A stretch of 64,000 nucleotides of DNA, taken from contig NZ_CP109027.1 of NCBI RefSeq assembly GCF_036226885.1, positions 4,526,001 through 4,590,000 on the forward strand. Reading direction: 5' to 3'. Of the stretch, positions 16,679 through 24,699 are shown one piece after another. Below the pieces are notes generated by a model that had not been told where the DNA came from, ran no database searches, and saw nothing but the letters and a program-made list of their open reading frames with translations. Position numbers and translations under genes: made by a program. This DNA is from Streptomyces sp. NBC_00663 (GTDB taxonomy: Bacteria > Actinomycetota > Actinomycetes > Streptomycetales > Streptomycetaceae). Position 1 is the first letter of the stretch. Each line of letters begins with the position of its first letter.

Positions 16679-19117
16679 TCACCTATTTCCTTGCAAGAAG
16701 TCCAGTGAAATGGCCCTGACTCGCGTAACCAGACTGTCCTGCGACGCACGAGCGAGATAACTTCTCATCCTATCCGCGAGTTCGCGATCTTCAGGTAGAC
16801 CATACCGCTGGATTCCTCGCAGTGCCCCGAATGGGACCGCGACTCCATCTGCCGCCAGGCAGTCGCCAATAGCATTCACAGCATGACTGGCTGAATCACC
16901 TGTGAGATTGGCAAAGTAGGCCAGTACCTCGGCTGCCTCTGCTCTTGGCAAAGCGGAGCGGTCACTAAGTAGGGTGAGCACGAATCCAAAAGTGAGATCA
17001 GATCCCAAGACCTCAGCCAACACGGGTGTTGACCTTGCCGCCTCTACGCGCTGGAGCACCTCTACATCGCGGACGAGTCGGATGAACTCCGCAAGAGCCT
17101 CCGACGTGCTAATCCCTTTAGATTTGGCCAGAAACCTCAAGCGCGGCCCCGAAGCCCCTGATGACGCGACAGGAAACATTCCACTGATCTGAGGTGATTT
17201 CAGCGCAGTCGGATCCTGCGATAGTTCCATGCGCACCGATTCTGGAACATTTTCAAACTTACGTGCCAAGAATCCTAGAATGGGATCTTTCTTGTGCGAC
17301 GGGACTTTTCGATGCCTCAACAGGGCCGAGACCTCTGACCAAACAGCCATACTCGGGAAATCAACAGAAATTATGGCTGCGATTAGCCCTTCGTTTACAC
17401 CACCGAAGGAATAAGCCCCGTGCGAAGCCTCCTCCATTGTCTTTGAGATCGCCCGCTTACAAACGTCCAGCACGACCACGGCGCGCTTGACAAGAGGGTC
17501 CGAAAAGCCAATCTGATGAAGGTCGGTGAGCGTAGCTACCTGACCCAAATCTGGCTCGCGACTGAGAGAAGCCTCGAAGAGCTCCAGTGCCCTGCGGTTG
17601 CCCTGCTTAGCGAGTTCGTATAGGACGGCATCCCGCACCTCGCCAATTTCAGCACTTACATTTTCCGATAGATAATCAATCCAGGAATTTCGCTCATCTG
17701 GACTAACTTGGCGCCAATCGAGTCGCGACAGGACGCGTAGCATACTATGGGCCGTAATTGGCTCGCCGTCAGACAGCCTCTCTCGAAGAGCAGCTGAAAG
17801 GGAGTCCCTATCAGAAATTTCAGAGGAAAGCGCAGCAATAGCATTCCACATCGGCTCTCGCGTGGAAAACCATCCCCCACCTACTGTCGTTTGGTAGGCA
17901 GGAAATTGGTGCGTCAAAATGCTACTGCAGGCAGAATCGGCTTCGCCCTGTGTGAGGAGAGGAGCTCCTGCCCTGATGACCTCGAATCCAGCCTTGGAGG
18001 GAGAGCCGGCGAGGCGACCGAGTGCCAGCACGATTTCCTTCTTCAGAACTCGAAGAGGACCTTCCTCGCGCATGAGCCGAATAGCCTGCTCGTACGCTTT
18101 TGAACTGCCACTAGTCCGAAGCAAGCGTACTCCCTGCTCTTTGAGCCAGAGCGTAGTATCCCGGTCTTCTCCCTCTCTCAGCAGCCATTCGCGACCGAGG
18201 ATTTCGGACGCCGCGAGGGTGTCAACCCAGTCGCCACTTAGTTGCGAGCACAGCCAAAGGGCGTGTAGATCACGAGAGACAACATTTTCTCGCCCAATAG
18301 TCTGCGGGCGGGAAAAATAGGCACGATCTCGAACCTCTCTCTCGAAAAATTCCTTAATGTATGTTGATGTTACTCCCGCAAGGAGTTGATCCCTCAAACT
18401 ACGATTTGGTGTTTGATCTGGCTGAATTTTTGCGAAGCCTGGCTCGGTCACCTCGACCATGGAATCGAGGAGTGCAGAGTTGCGCGAAGCAGCTGCGCGG
18501 AGCAGGGCCTCAACTCGACGGAAGACGTCAGACACATTTGAGACTTTAATCTCCTGAGCCGCTTTCGCGCAGTACTCAGGAAAATCCGTGGTCTCGTCAA
18601 GCAATTCCAGGGCTCGCGCACAGGACTCTCTTGCTGCGGCGTACTCTCCCAGTTCTGCCTCACGAAGTCCCTGCTGCACATGCAATGCCACTGATGTAAG
18701 CACGGGCAGTGACAGGTTTTCCTCATTCAGATATTTAGAGACGCCGGAAGCCTCCTCGCTGCGATCCATGTCCGCATAGGAAATGGCCAAGAAAAGCCCA
18801 GAGACTCCCCTAATTTCCGCTGGCGCCACGGCATCATGGACCAGCCGACTCAGGCGTTCCATCCCGACGGCTTCTGTGGGGTGCATCATTGATTGGGCAG
18901 CAGCCCGAACCAGCTCCCATTCCGGGGAGGAATCCTGGTCTTCAATTGGGAACAATCCTGGCTGTTCTCCATCACTCGGGTCATTTAGTCGTTCATAGTC
19001 CTGGAATCGCCCCAGCACTACGAGGGCCAATGCCTCCATGGCTCCCAGTGAGGAACCACGCCCCACGACAGGAGCCACTTCCTTCGGGGAGAGCGCAGCT
19101 AGTGTCCAACCAAGCAT
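16679..19117 (-). CDS. Large helical-repeat (TPR/HEAT-like) protein partnered with the hydrolase-TIR-like gene
   Basis: The product is 812 residues from ATG 19117, chosen because it lies one base after the upstream stop and behind GGTGGGAAC; a GTG at 19153 is a longer alternative. It is helical throughout: TPR-like in the first third (ELGEYAAARESCARALELLD) and HEAT/armadillo-like later (AEAAEVLAYFANL near the end). It has no signal peptide, membrane segment, P-loop or nuclease motif. Codon use is visibly AT-richer than the flanking genes, indicating transfer. The tight coupling suggests it forms a complex with the hydrolase-TIR-like protein, perhaps as sensor or scaffold. I do not recognise this pair as a named system. 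Confidence 0.75.
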   Translation of the reverse strand: MLGWTLAALSPKEVAPVVGRGSSLGAMEALALVVLGRFQDYERLNDPSDGEQPGLFPIEDQDSSPEWELVRAAAQSMMHPTEAVGMERLSRLVHDAVAPAEIRGVSGLFLAISYADMDRSEEASGVSKYLNEENLSLPVLTSVALHVQQGLREAELGEYAAARESCARALELLDETTDFPEYCAKAAQEIKVSNVSDVFRRVEALLRAAASRNSALLDSMVEVTEPGFAKIQPDQTPNRSLRDQLLAGVTSTYIKEFFEREVRDRAYFSRPQTIGRENVVSRDLHALWLCSQLSGDWVDTLAASEILGREWLLREGEDRDTTLWLKEQGVRLLRTSGSSKAYEQAIRLMREEGPLRVLKKEIVLALGRLAGSPSKAGFEVIRAGAPLLTQGEADSACSSILTHQFPAYQTTVGGGWFSTREPMWNAIAALSSEISDRDSLSAALRERLSDGEPITAHSMLRVLSRLDWRQVSPDERNSWIDYLSENVSAEIGEVRDAVLYELAKQGNRRALELFEASLSREPDLGQVATLTDLHQIGFSDPLVKRAVVVLDVCKRAISKTMEEASHGAYSFGGVNEGLIAAIISVDFPSMAVWSEVSALLRHRKVPSHKKDPILGFLARKFENVPESVRMELSQDPTALKSPQISGMFPVASSGASGPRLRFLAKSKGISTSEALAEFIRLVRDVEVLQRVEAARSTPVLAEVLGSDLTFGFVLTLLSDRSALPRAEAAEVLAYFANLTGDSASHAVNAIGDCLAADGVAVPFGALRGIQRYGLPEDRELADRMRSYLARASQDSLVTRVRAISLDFLQGNR

Positions 19118-19118
19118 C

Positions 19119-20405
19119 TTAGTTCCCACCCGCCCAGATTTCCTTTGAATCACTCGCGCCTTCGAGCCAGTCAGTCTTTGGCCCCGCCTTTAGCAAAATT
19201 CGACTGACTTCCTCTTGTAGCTTTGATGGCTCGTATACGAATGTCTCGACCTCGGCCCTATCTCCAGCGGCAAGAATCTCCATCTTGCTTTCATTCGAAA
19301 TTTCTCGCTGCGACAGAACGTAGACTTTCTTTTCTGCTTCAACTGCAGCTCGAAATAGATGAAGGCAATGGAATGAGCGGGCAAGGTCGTCTGAAATGAT
19401 GATCGAGATGCGTGACTTCTGAACCACCTCGGAAATTGCAGGTCTACCATACTCTCTATTTGCTGGCTTTGCACTGTTGTCTACCCGAAGGCTGAAAAAT
19501 GGTGCAGCTCTGTCGGTTGATTGAACGAAGTCCACTGCGCGGGCAATTGCGCTAGCCAGATCGTCCGACGGGTCGTCTGCAGTCCATGCGAAAGCCCAGC
19601 GCTGTTCCACATTCCTATCCGGCGAAAACGGAAGTTCGGGATCCGAATCTGGCGTCGTTGGCGTTGTCAGCAAAGACACGAGGTCCCGGCAAATATCCAG
19701 CACGTGTTTTTTGACTGTCTTATATACCAGCGCCTCCTTGTTCTCCGGCTGGATGATAGTGAAATGGTCACCTGGCATTGATCCCGTGTCCAGAAAAAGA
19801 CCCATAGCCGAAGTAGGGCGCACGATATTGTCAGTTTGTCCAAAATAAGCAGTAATCGGAATTCTGCATTCGTTGGGCGCGCAGGTAATGGACCGGACGA
19901 CGCTATGGATCACCTTCCTTTGTGCCTCTGCAATAGAATCATTGAGGGTTCCGAGTTCCTTGGCTTGTGAATGTCTGAAGAGGAAGAAGATCCATCTGCG
20001 CGCCAGTAGGAAAAGTTCGGAACCTGAGTTAGGACATGCAAACATCACGGCCTTCTTGATCCTGTTAAGATCCAGGCCGCGTCCGTCATTGAGCATTCTT
20101 TGCAGATAACGTTGAAGTACTAGGCCACCCTGACTATGGCTGATTAGAATCAGTGCATCGTAATCGTCACACTCAATCTCCAAATAACTCTTCAAGCTAT
20201 CGGCGATATCATTGAGATTTGGAATGCGACGCAGTGGATTTATTTTGAACTTAGGCGAGTCGTACGGGAAGCGCTTAAAGTCAATCTGAACCTCGCTGCG
20301 GTGGATATCACGGTCGCTTTCGAGGAGACGCTGAAGATTTTCCCATGTCTTAGGTCCGGAAAATAGTCCGTGCAGAAATACGACTGCGACTTTCCGCTCC
20401 GCCAC
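19119..20405 (-). CDS. Alpha/beta-hydrolase with C-terminal TIR-like domain
   Basis: The product is 428 residues, starting at GTG 20405 behind GGAG. Residues 5-235 are an alpha/beta-hydrolase: oxyanion-type VVFLHGLFSG (8-17), nucleophile S91 in ISHSQGG, acid D192 in FGQTDN and His H214 in PGDHFTI, so a complete Ser-Asp-His triad of lipase/esterase type. A linker rich in Thr/Pro/Asp follows, then residues ~268-405 resemble a TIR or related Rossmann signalling domain (SRISIIISDDLARSFHCLHL). By eye the NADase glutamate position is L350, so this domain may bind rather than cleave. It is AT-rich like its partner, within the island. Toxic lipid or ester hydrolysis triggered by infection is a hypothesis. 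Confidence 0.75.
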   Translation of the reverse strand: MAERKVAVVFLHGLFSGPKTWENLQRLLESDRDIHRSEVQIDFKRFPYDSPKFKINPLRRIPNLNDIADSLKSYLEIECDDYDALILISHSQGGLVLQRYLQRMLNDGRGLDLNRIKKAVMFACPNSGSELFLLARRWIFFLFRHSQAKELGTLNDSIAEAQRKVIHSVVRSITCAPNECRIPITAYFGQTDNIVRPTSAMGLFLDTGSMPGDHFTIIQPENKEALVYKTVKKHVLDICRDLVSLLTTPTTPDSDPELPFSPDRNVEQRWAFAWTADDPSDDLASAIARAVDFVQSTDRAAPFFSLRVDNSAKPANREYGRPAISEVVQKSRISIIISDDLARSFHCLHLFRAAVEAEKKVYVLSQREISNESKMEILAAGDRAEVETFVYEPSKLQEEVSRILLKAGPKTDWLEGASDSKEIWAGGN

Positions 20406-20759
20406 CTCAACGCTCCGTGGTCTGCAGGTTTAAAGGGAACCCGCAGACAACTGTGCAGGCCCCTCATAGGCTAGCGCTGTTGGGGCTTCGGAACCCCGTG
20501 GTTCAACGTATAAGGCCATGGCTGTCGCCGTTCGTACGCGCTTCCTCTCCCTCACGAGGCATGGGGGATCGAAGGGACAACCGCGTCACGCCTGCTCACT
20601 GCCTCGCACCGAGTCCTCGTTCCCGCACCACTAGCGCATCAGATTGGACGGGGAGCAGGAGGGAATCAGGGGGACGCGACCTAGCCCAACGAGGACACGG
20701 CCCTGCGGTTCGTCCAAGTCAACGTGCTGGCTAACTCTACGGATTCGGAGCTTCCCAGC
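20406..20759. other. Intergenic region upstream of the hydrolase/helical-repeat operon
   Basis: This 354-base gap contains no supported gene. The promoter of the minus-strand operon must lie in or near 20406-20540. I see a TTGAAC hexamer and a TAGCCT hexamer on the minus strand, but their spacing is too long to call a promoter. A small GGGG/CCCC hairpin around a TTCG core sits near 20490. Confidence 0.4.
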
Positions 20760-21125
20760 TCAGTGCTCCGCGTCGCTGGGCCCGGGGCTGCCCGCGTAGT
20801 ACTCACCGTCGTCGCCGACGAGGTTCGCCGTCAGTTCTGCTGCCAGATCTGCCAAGGCCATCCTGTCGACGTCAGGGGCATGTGCTCCAGAGAGGGTCAC
20901 CTGTCCTGCGTCCCAGTGGAAGCAGACAGCGCCACCTCCCGGGCTGATCCAGGTGAACAAGGGCTGCCGACCGATGTGGGCCAGGTCGAGGTACCCGTCT
21001 TCTCGGAGGGCCCGGCGCGTACGAGCGAAGGTGATCCACTCGACGAACGCGATCGGGTGCTCCTCGGTGTCCATCGCGTCCGCTGTCCTGGTGATGTGGA
21101 GTTCGTATCCCATGGCGGGGATCAT
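20760..21125 (-). CDS. Small cytoplasmic protein, possibly immunity-like
   Basis: The product is 121 residues from ATG 21125, or 117 from ATG 21113 (MGYELHITRTADAMD); the latter resembles the usual beginning of this group. It is acidic, with a beta-strand start (GYELHITR), a central FTWISPGGGAVCFHWDAGQV hairpin region and an acidic NLVGDDGEYY end. I recall similar small proteins scattered in bacteria, often in accessory regions, without known function. An immunity-type role is only suggested by size, charge and location. No toxin gene is adjacent. Confidence 0.6.
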   Translation of the reverse strand: MIPAMGYELHITRTADAMDTEEHPIAFVEWITFARTRRALREDGYLDLAHIGRQPLFTWISPGGGAVCFHWDAGQVTLSGAHAPDVDRMALADLAAELTANLVGDDGEYYAGSPGPSDAEH

Positions 21126-21305
21126 TCACCAGGGCTCTGACAGAACTGCCGTCCGCTGGCGTCCGTCTCACTTTCCGTCTCATTCAGCTTGGTTCAACGG
21201 CGTTCATCCGAGACTCAAAGCTGTCCCGTGGCGGACGCCCTGCGAACCGCCATGCGATCACACCAGAGGGCGGGGGAGAGTGGTGGGTGGCGATACGTCG
21301 ATGGG

Positions 21306-21863
21306 CTAGTCGAAACCCGGCGCTCGCCCTCCGATGGCATCACTGGCCGCCCGCATGAACTGTCCGCGGGCTGAATGACGCTCCGCCTCCAACGCGGACT
21401 GCTCATCAGCAGCTAGCTGGAAAAGTCGCTGATCACTGCCGTGGTTAGCGAAAGCGATCTCGTTGGTCACAGTGGACACCTCCTCGCAAGCAGTCCAGAG
21501 CCCGTGGGCAGCTCGTGCAACTTCGTCGGGCCCCTCAAGTATTACGTTGGCACAAGCCTCTCGAAGGTCGAGAATCGCAGCGTCTGTCTCTAGGACGATC
21601 GGGTCTACAGGAACTTCAGAGTCAGGGCCAGGTCTGATCTTCCACAGCTCTTGGATTTTCCTGTCCGCCTCGTGGTACTTCCTCAGCACATCGAGATAGG
21701 CCTCGCGGCGAGCCTCTCGGTGCATGATCTTTCGCTGCTCACTACGCTCGGCCTCTTTGTCGCGGAACTCTTGGCGTCCTCGAAGCAGGTTGAATCCGCC
21801 CGTGAGCGCGACGCCGAGCAACGCGCCACCAGCACCGATGGCAGCTCCCCAACGATCAACCAT
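21306..21863 (-). CDS. Membrane-anchored coiled-coil protein, unknown function
   Basis: The product is 185 residues, starting at ATG 21863. Residues 3-25 (WGAAIGAGGALLGVALTGGF) form one N-terminal membrane helix. Residues 28-80 are highly charged and heptad-like (RQEFRDKEAERSEQRK and so on), consistent with a cytoplasmic coiled coil. The remainder is helical and acidic. The architecture resembles small Streptomyces proteins of unknown role. It is the last gene inside the proposed right island edge and ends the minus-strand run beside the phosphoribosyltransferase. Confidence 0.6.
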   Translation of the reverse strand: MVDRWGAAIGAGGALLGVALTGGFNLLRGRQEFRDKEAERSEQRKIMHREARREAYLDVLRKYHEADRKIQELWKIRPGPDSEVPVDPIVLETDAAILDLREACANVILEGPDEVARAAHGLWTACEEVSTVTNEIAFANHGSDQRLFQLAADEQSALEAERHSARGQFMRAASDAIGGRAPGFD

Positions 21864-21872
21864 ATCCGCAGC

Positions 21873-22394
21873 TCAGATCGCTTCCCTCGACGGAGTGATC
21901 GGCTCCCCCGACTTACGTACTACAGGCAGCACGCTCCACGGAAAGTTGATCCAGTCGTCGGTCCGCTTCCACACGTACTCACACTTCACCAGCGACTGCG
22001 ACTTCTCGTAGATCACGGCGCTGCGCACCTCGGCGACGGCGTCGAGGCAGAAGTCCCGGACCAGCTTGAGCGTCTTGCCGGTGTCGGCGACGTCGTCGGT
22101 GATCAGGACCTTCTTGGAGGAGAAGTCGATGGCGTTGGGGACGGGGGCGAGCATGACCGGCATGTCCAGCGTCGTCCCCACCCCCGTATAGAACTCGACG
22201 TTGACCAGATGGATGTTCTTGCAGTCGAGCGCGTACGCCAGCCCGCCCGCGACGAACACCCCGCCCCGGGCGATGGAGAGCACGATGTCCGGCTCGTACC
22301 CGTCGTCGGCGATGGTCTGCGCGAGGTCACGGACAGCGGTGCCGAACGCCTCGTAGGTCAGGTTCTCCCGCACACTCGCGCCGCCCTCGCTCAT
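21873..22394 (-). CDS. Phosphoribosyltransferase-fold protein with island-derived C-terminus
   Basis: The product is 173 residues. ATG 22394 overlaps the dcd stop as ATGA. It is a type I phosphoribosyltransferase fold: an N-terminal region with VLSIARGGVFVAGGLAY, and the PRPP-binding loop VLITDDVADTGKT (near residues 98-110). Family members act in purine/pyrimidine salvage or regulation; the substrate cannot be read from sequence. Its coupling to dCTP deaminase suggests nucleotide metabolism. The final 16 residues after WSVLP differ from the displaced copy at 13329-13409, so the gene appears to have been cut by site-specific insertion and resealed by the element. Confidence 0.8.
   Translation of the reverse strand: MSEGGASVRENLTYEAFGTAVRDLAQTIADDGYEPDIVLSIARGGVFVAGGLAYALDCKNIHLVNVEFYTGVGTTLDMPVMLAPVPNAIDFSSKKVLITDDVADTGKTLKLVRDFCLDAVAEVRSAVIYEKSQSLVKCEYVWKRTDDWINFPWSVLPVVRKSGEPITPSREAI
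21924..21938. repeat. Right copy of the 15-bp island-flanking direct repeat
   Basis: AGGCAGCACGCTCCA, identical to 13380-13394, lies within the 3' part of the phosphoribosyltransferase gene. Sequence to the left (the replacement tail) would be element DNA, and to the right host DNA. Confidence 0.55.
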
Positions 22395-22966
22395 ACCTGG
22401 GTCCGGTGGAAGTTGAGGAAGGAACGGGAGGCGGTGGGCCCGCGCTGCCCCTGGTACCGGGAGCCGTACCGCTCACTGCCGTACGGGAACTCGGCCGGCG
22501 AGGACAGCCGGAACATGCACAGCTGGCCGATCTTCATGCCGGGCCACAGCTTGATCGGGAGGGTGGCGAGGTTGGACAGCTCAAGGGTGACGTGGCCGCT
22601 GAACCCCGGGTCGATGAACCCGGCGGTGGAGTGCGTGACGAGCCCGAGCCGCCCGAGCGAGGACTTGCCCTCCAGGCGCGAGGCGAGGTCGTCGGGGAGG
22701 GAGATGACCTCGTACGTGCTGGCGAGCACGAACTCCCCGGGGTGGAGGATGAACGGCTCGTCGCCCTCCGGCTCCACCAGCCGCGTCAGATCGGCCTGCT
22801 CGACGGAGGGGTCGATGTGCGGGTACCGGTGGTTCTCGAACACCCGGAAGAAGCGGTCCAGCCGCACGTCGACGCTCGACGGCTGCACCATGGATTCGTC
22901 GTAGGGATCGATCCGCACGCGCCCGGCATCGATCTCGGCCCGGATGTCCTTGTCTGAGAGAAGCAC
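22391..22966 (-). CDS. dcd: dCTP deaminase
   Basis: The product is 191 residues, starting at GTG 22966 (LLSDKDIRAEIDAGRVRI), the usual length for actinobacterial Dcd. Hallmarks are QPSSVDVRLDRFFRVF, the HPGEFVLAST strand, the catalytic/uridine site SSLGRLGLVTHSTAGFIDPG with the conserved Arg and Glu context (SRLEGKSSLGR), and GxxxGQ near the end (WPGMKIGQLCMF). It deaminates dCTP to dUTP as a trimer in the cytoplasm, feeding dTTP synthesis. The longer frame to 23185 has no ribosome site and diverges from the family. The downstream phosphoribosyltransferase overlaps by ATGA and is surely cotranscribed. Confidence 0.95.
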   Translation of the reverse strand: MLLSDKDIRAEIDAGRVRIDPYDESMVQPSSVDVRLDRFFRVFENHRYPHIDPSVEQADLTRLVEPEGDEPFILHPGEFVLASTYEVISLPDDLASRLEGKSSLGRLGLVTHSTAGFIDPGFSGHVTLELSNLATLPIKLWPGMKIGQLCMFRLSSPAEFPYGSERYGSRYQGQRGPTASRSFLNFHRTQV

Positions 22967-23042
22967 GTCCCGAGGATACGCAAGGCGCGCGGACCGATTT
23001 GCATCGGAGGCCGCGCGCCGGTGTGACTGCGTACTGCCACTT

Positions 23043-23207
23043 CTACTGTCGCTGCTTCTCCAAGGCCACCGGTACGACACTACGGAGCCGAGCGCACCGT
23101 GGGCATCGGACCAGCCGACCGGGGCCGAGCCGCTCGGCCTGCTGCATCGGGAACGAAGCGGTGCTGAACACGTGCCCATCGGCACAGCGGACGACGGTGC
23201 GTTCCAT
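23043..23207 (-). CDS. Small zinc-ribbon-like protein
   Basis: The product is 54 residues from ATG 23207 (MERTVVRCADGHVFSTASFP). It carries a Cys-X3-His pair near the start (CADGH) and CPRC near residue 38, the spacing of a single small zinc ribbon. The tail is basic. No larger domain. It lies 76 bp upstream of dcd on the same strand. I recall very similar small proteins in other Streptomyces; function unknown. The rest of the 22967-23480 gap holds only the tRNA promoter region. Confidence 0.6.
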   Translation of the reverse strand: MERTVVRCADGHVFSTASFPMQQAERLGPGRLVRCPRCARLRSVVPVALEKQRQ

Positions 23208-23480
23208 CAAGTCCTGTAGTCCCTTCCCCAAGAGCCCCGTCCGACTGCTGCTCGCCGGACGACAAATGCCACATTACGGGATGGAAGGAACGACTCTCCA
23301 GGCGGCACTCCGGCCACTCCCGGACCCTCTCCCACCCCTCCACCGTACGCCCCAACTCCGGTCCCCCGCAGCCCTGTCACACCCCCTTAACGCACACAGA
23401 CCCCATGGCTTCAGCGCCGGGGGTCTGACATGGGGTACAGTGACGAGGCGTTACGACACCGGCCTCAACCGGCGTCTTAC

Positions 23481-23554
23481 GCGGGTGTAGTTTAATGGTA
23501 GAACATCAGCTTCCCAAGCTGAGAGCGCGAGTTCGATTCTCGTCACCCGCTCCA
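23481..23554 (+). tRNA. tRNA-Gly (anticodon CCC)
   Basis: The acceptor stem GCGGGTG pairs with CACCCGC before T and an encoded CCA (23552-23554). The D-arm region is TAGTTTAATGGTAGAACA. The anticodon stem TCAGC/GCTGA surrounds TTCCCAA, so the anticodon is CCC, reading GGG. The T-arm is GCGAG-TTCGATT-CTCGT with the canonical TTCGA. A TACAGT hexamer about 40 bp upstream may be the -10 element. Confidence 0.95.
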
Positions 23555-23560
23555 TGATTA

Positions 23561-23589
23561 AGGCCCAGGTCATCGACCCGGGTCTTTTT
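23561..23589 (+). terminator. Terminator of tRNA-Gly
   Basis: AGGCCCAGGTC pairs with GACCCGGGTCT (one mismatch, one G-T pair) across three bases and runs into TTTTT at 23585-23589, starting 6 bp after the CCA. Confidence 0.7.
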
Positions 23590-23794
23590 GTTGTCTGCGG
23601 GGATCTGCGGTCGCGTGCCGGATTCGTGCCGGATGCTTGATCGTCGGGGTCGTGGGCCTGCGGCTCTGGCACGAGCACTGCTTCCTGCGCTTGCTTCCGC
23701 GCCCTGCGTACGGTCGCGTCGAGACCGGTTGCAACTTCCTGCTGTCGGTGACGATGTGCGATTCGATGAGGCCCGGGCGCCCGGTGACCAGGAT

Positions 23795-24493
23795 CTACAT
23801 GTCCCGACCGTACGGCCGTGTTCGCGGCCGTGGGTCGTTCGGCGCGGGTACGTCAGGGGTTCGTACGCCTCGGGGTCGTGCCCTGCCGTCTCCGGTGCTC
23901 GCCGTGTCCTCTCCCCTTCGGAAGGTCGCCGCCGTCAGCAGTGCGAAGGCCAGGGCGAAGCCGAGCATGGTGAGGACGCCCCGTGGCCAGAAGATGTGAC
24001 TGTCGACGAACGACCAGCAGGAGGCGAGCAGCACCACGGCACCCGGCAGCACCCGGGCCCCGTGCCGCCGGTACAGCACCGCGCATGTCGCGAGACCGGC
24101 CGTGGCCAGGGCGTAGACCCCCGCCCGGCCCAGTTCGTCGCCGGTGGCGAACAGCCGCCCGGCTGCCCCGTGCACTCCGTGGTCGACCACCGTGCCCGCC
24201 GAGATCCCCGCGACGGCGTCGAGCCCGGAGTAGTACGCCGCGTAGACAAGGCATCCGGCCCAGGCGAGCAGCGTCAGGGCTCCCTCGGCGTCGCGGCGCG
24301 GCCTGCCCCACAACGGGACCACCAGACCGAGCGCCAGGAAGGGGAACACCGGCAGCAGAACGACGTGCAGCCCGGCCCAGTCACCCGCCGTCGCCGCCGT
24401 CAGATGCCGGGGATGGACCAGACCGGCGACAGCCAGCAGCAGGGGGGCCGCCGTCACCAGCGCCGTCGTACGCAGAGCACGCAAGGAACGCAT
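23795..24493 (-). CDS. Multi-pass integral membrane protein
   Basis: The product is 232 residues from ATG 24493 (MRSLRALRTTALVTAAPLLL). The much longer upstream extension is basic leader-type sequence overlapping the divergent promoter. About six hydrophobic helices are visible (for example AALLLAVAGLV-like, HVVLLPVFPFLALGLVVPLW, VYALATAGLATCAVLY, GVLTMLGFALAFALLTA), followed by a 35-residue charged, Pro/Arg-rich cytoplasmic tail. No known family motif. It is divergent from the secreted beta-propeller gene across about 200 bp, so the two may share regulation. Confidence 0.6.
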   Translation of the reverse strand: MRSLRALRTTALVTAAPLLLAVAGLVHPRHLTAATAGDWAGLHVVLLPVFPFLALGLVVPLWGRPRRDAEGALTLLAWAGCLVYAAYYSGLDAVAGISAGTVVDHGVHGAAGRLFATGDELGRAGVYALATAGLATCAVLYRRHGARVLPGAVVLLASCWSFVDSHIFWPRGVLTMLGFALAFALLTAATFRRGEDTASTGDGRARPRGVRTPDVPAPNDPRPRTRPYGRDM

Positions 24494-24699
24494 CCCGTCA
24501 CCGTAGGAGGCCGCACCGGCTCCGCCGTGGCACTGCGCGGGACGCGTAAGACATCCGTAACACCGGCGCGGCCGACTGCTTACGAGAGTCTGACGCGGCC
24601 CCCGTTCCCCACCCGCCTCACTGCCACCACGACGACCCTCGTCCTGTCCACGACCTCCACGCGGACGCATGGGCACGACGAGGAATGAAGGAGTGGCAC

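Noticed and set aside
20417..20734. A 105-codon plus-strand frame in the gap before the hydrolase operon
   Set aside because: No ribosome site, a low-complexity basic sequence, and position over the expected promoter of the minus-strand operon.
22967..23185. N-terminal extension of dcd to 23185
   Set aside because: The added 73 residues have no ribosome site and are absent from the family; GTG 22966 gives the normal 191-residue enzyme and a proper start sequence.
23481..23640. tRNA-Gly considered as the island's attachment site
   Set aside because: No second copy of the tRNA 3' end is seen at the other boundary; the 15-bp repeat lies within the phosphoribosyltransferase gene instead. A GTGCCGGAT doublet after the tRNA terminator is too short to interpret.
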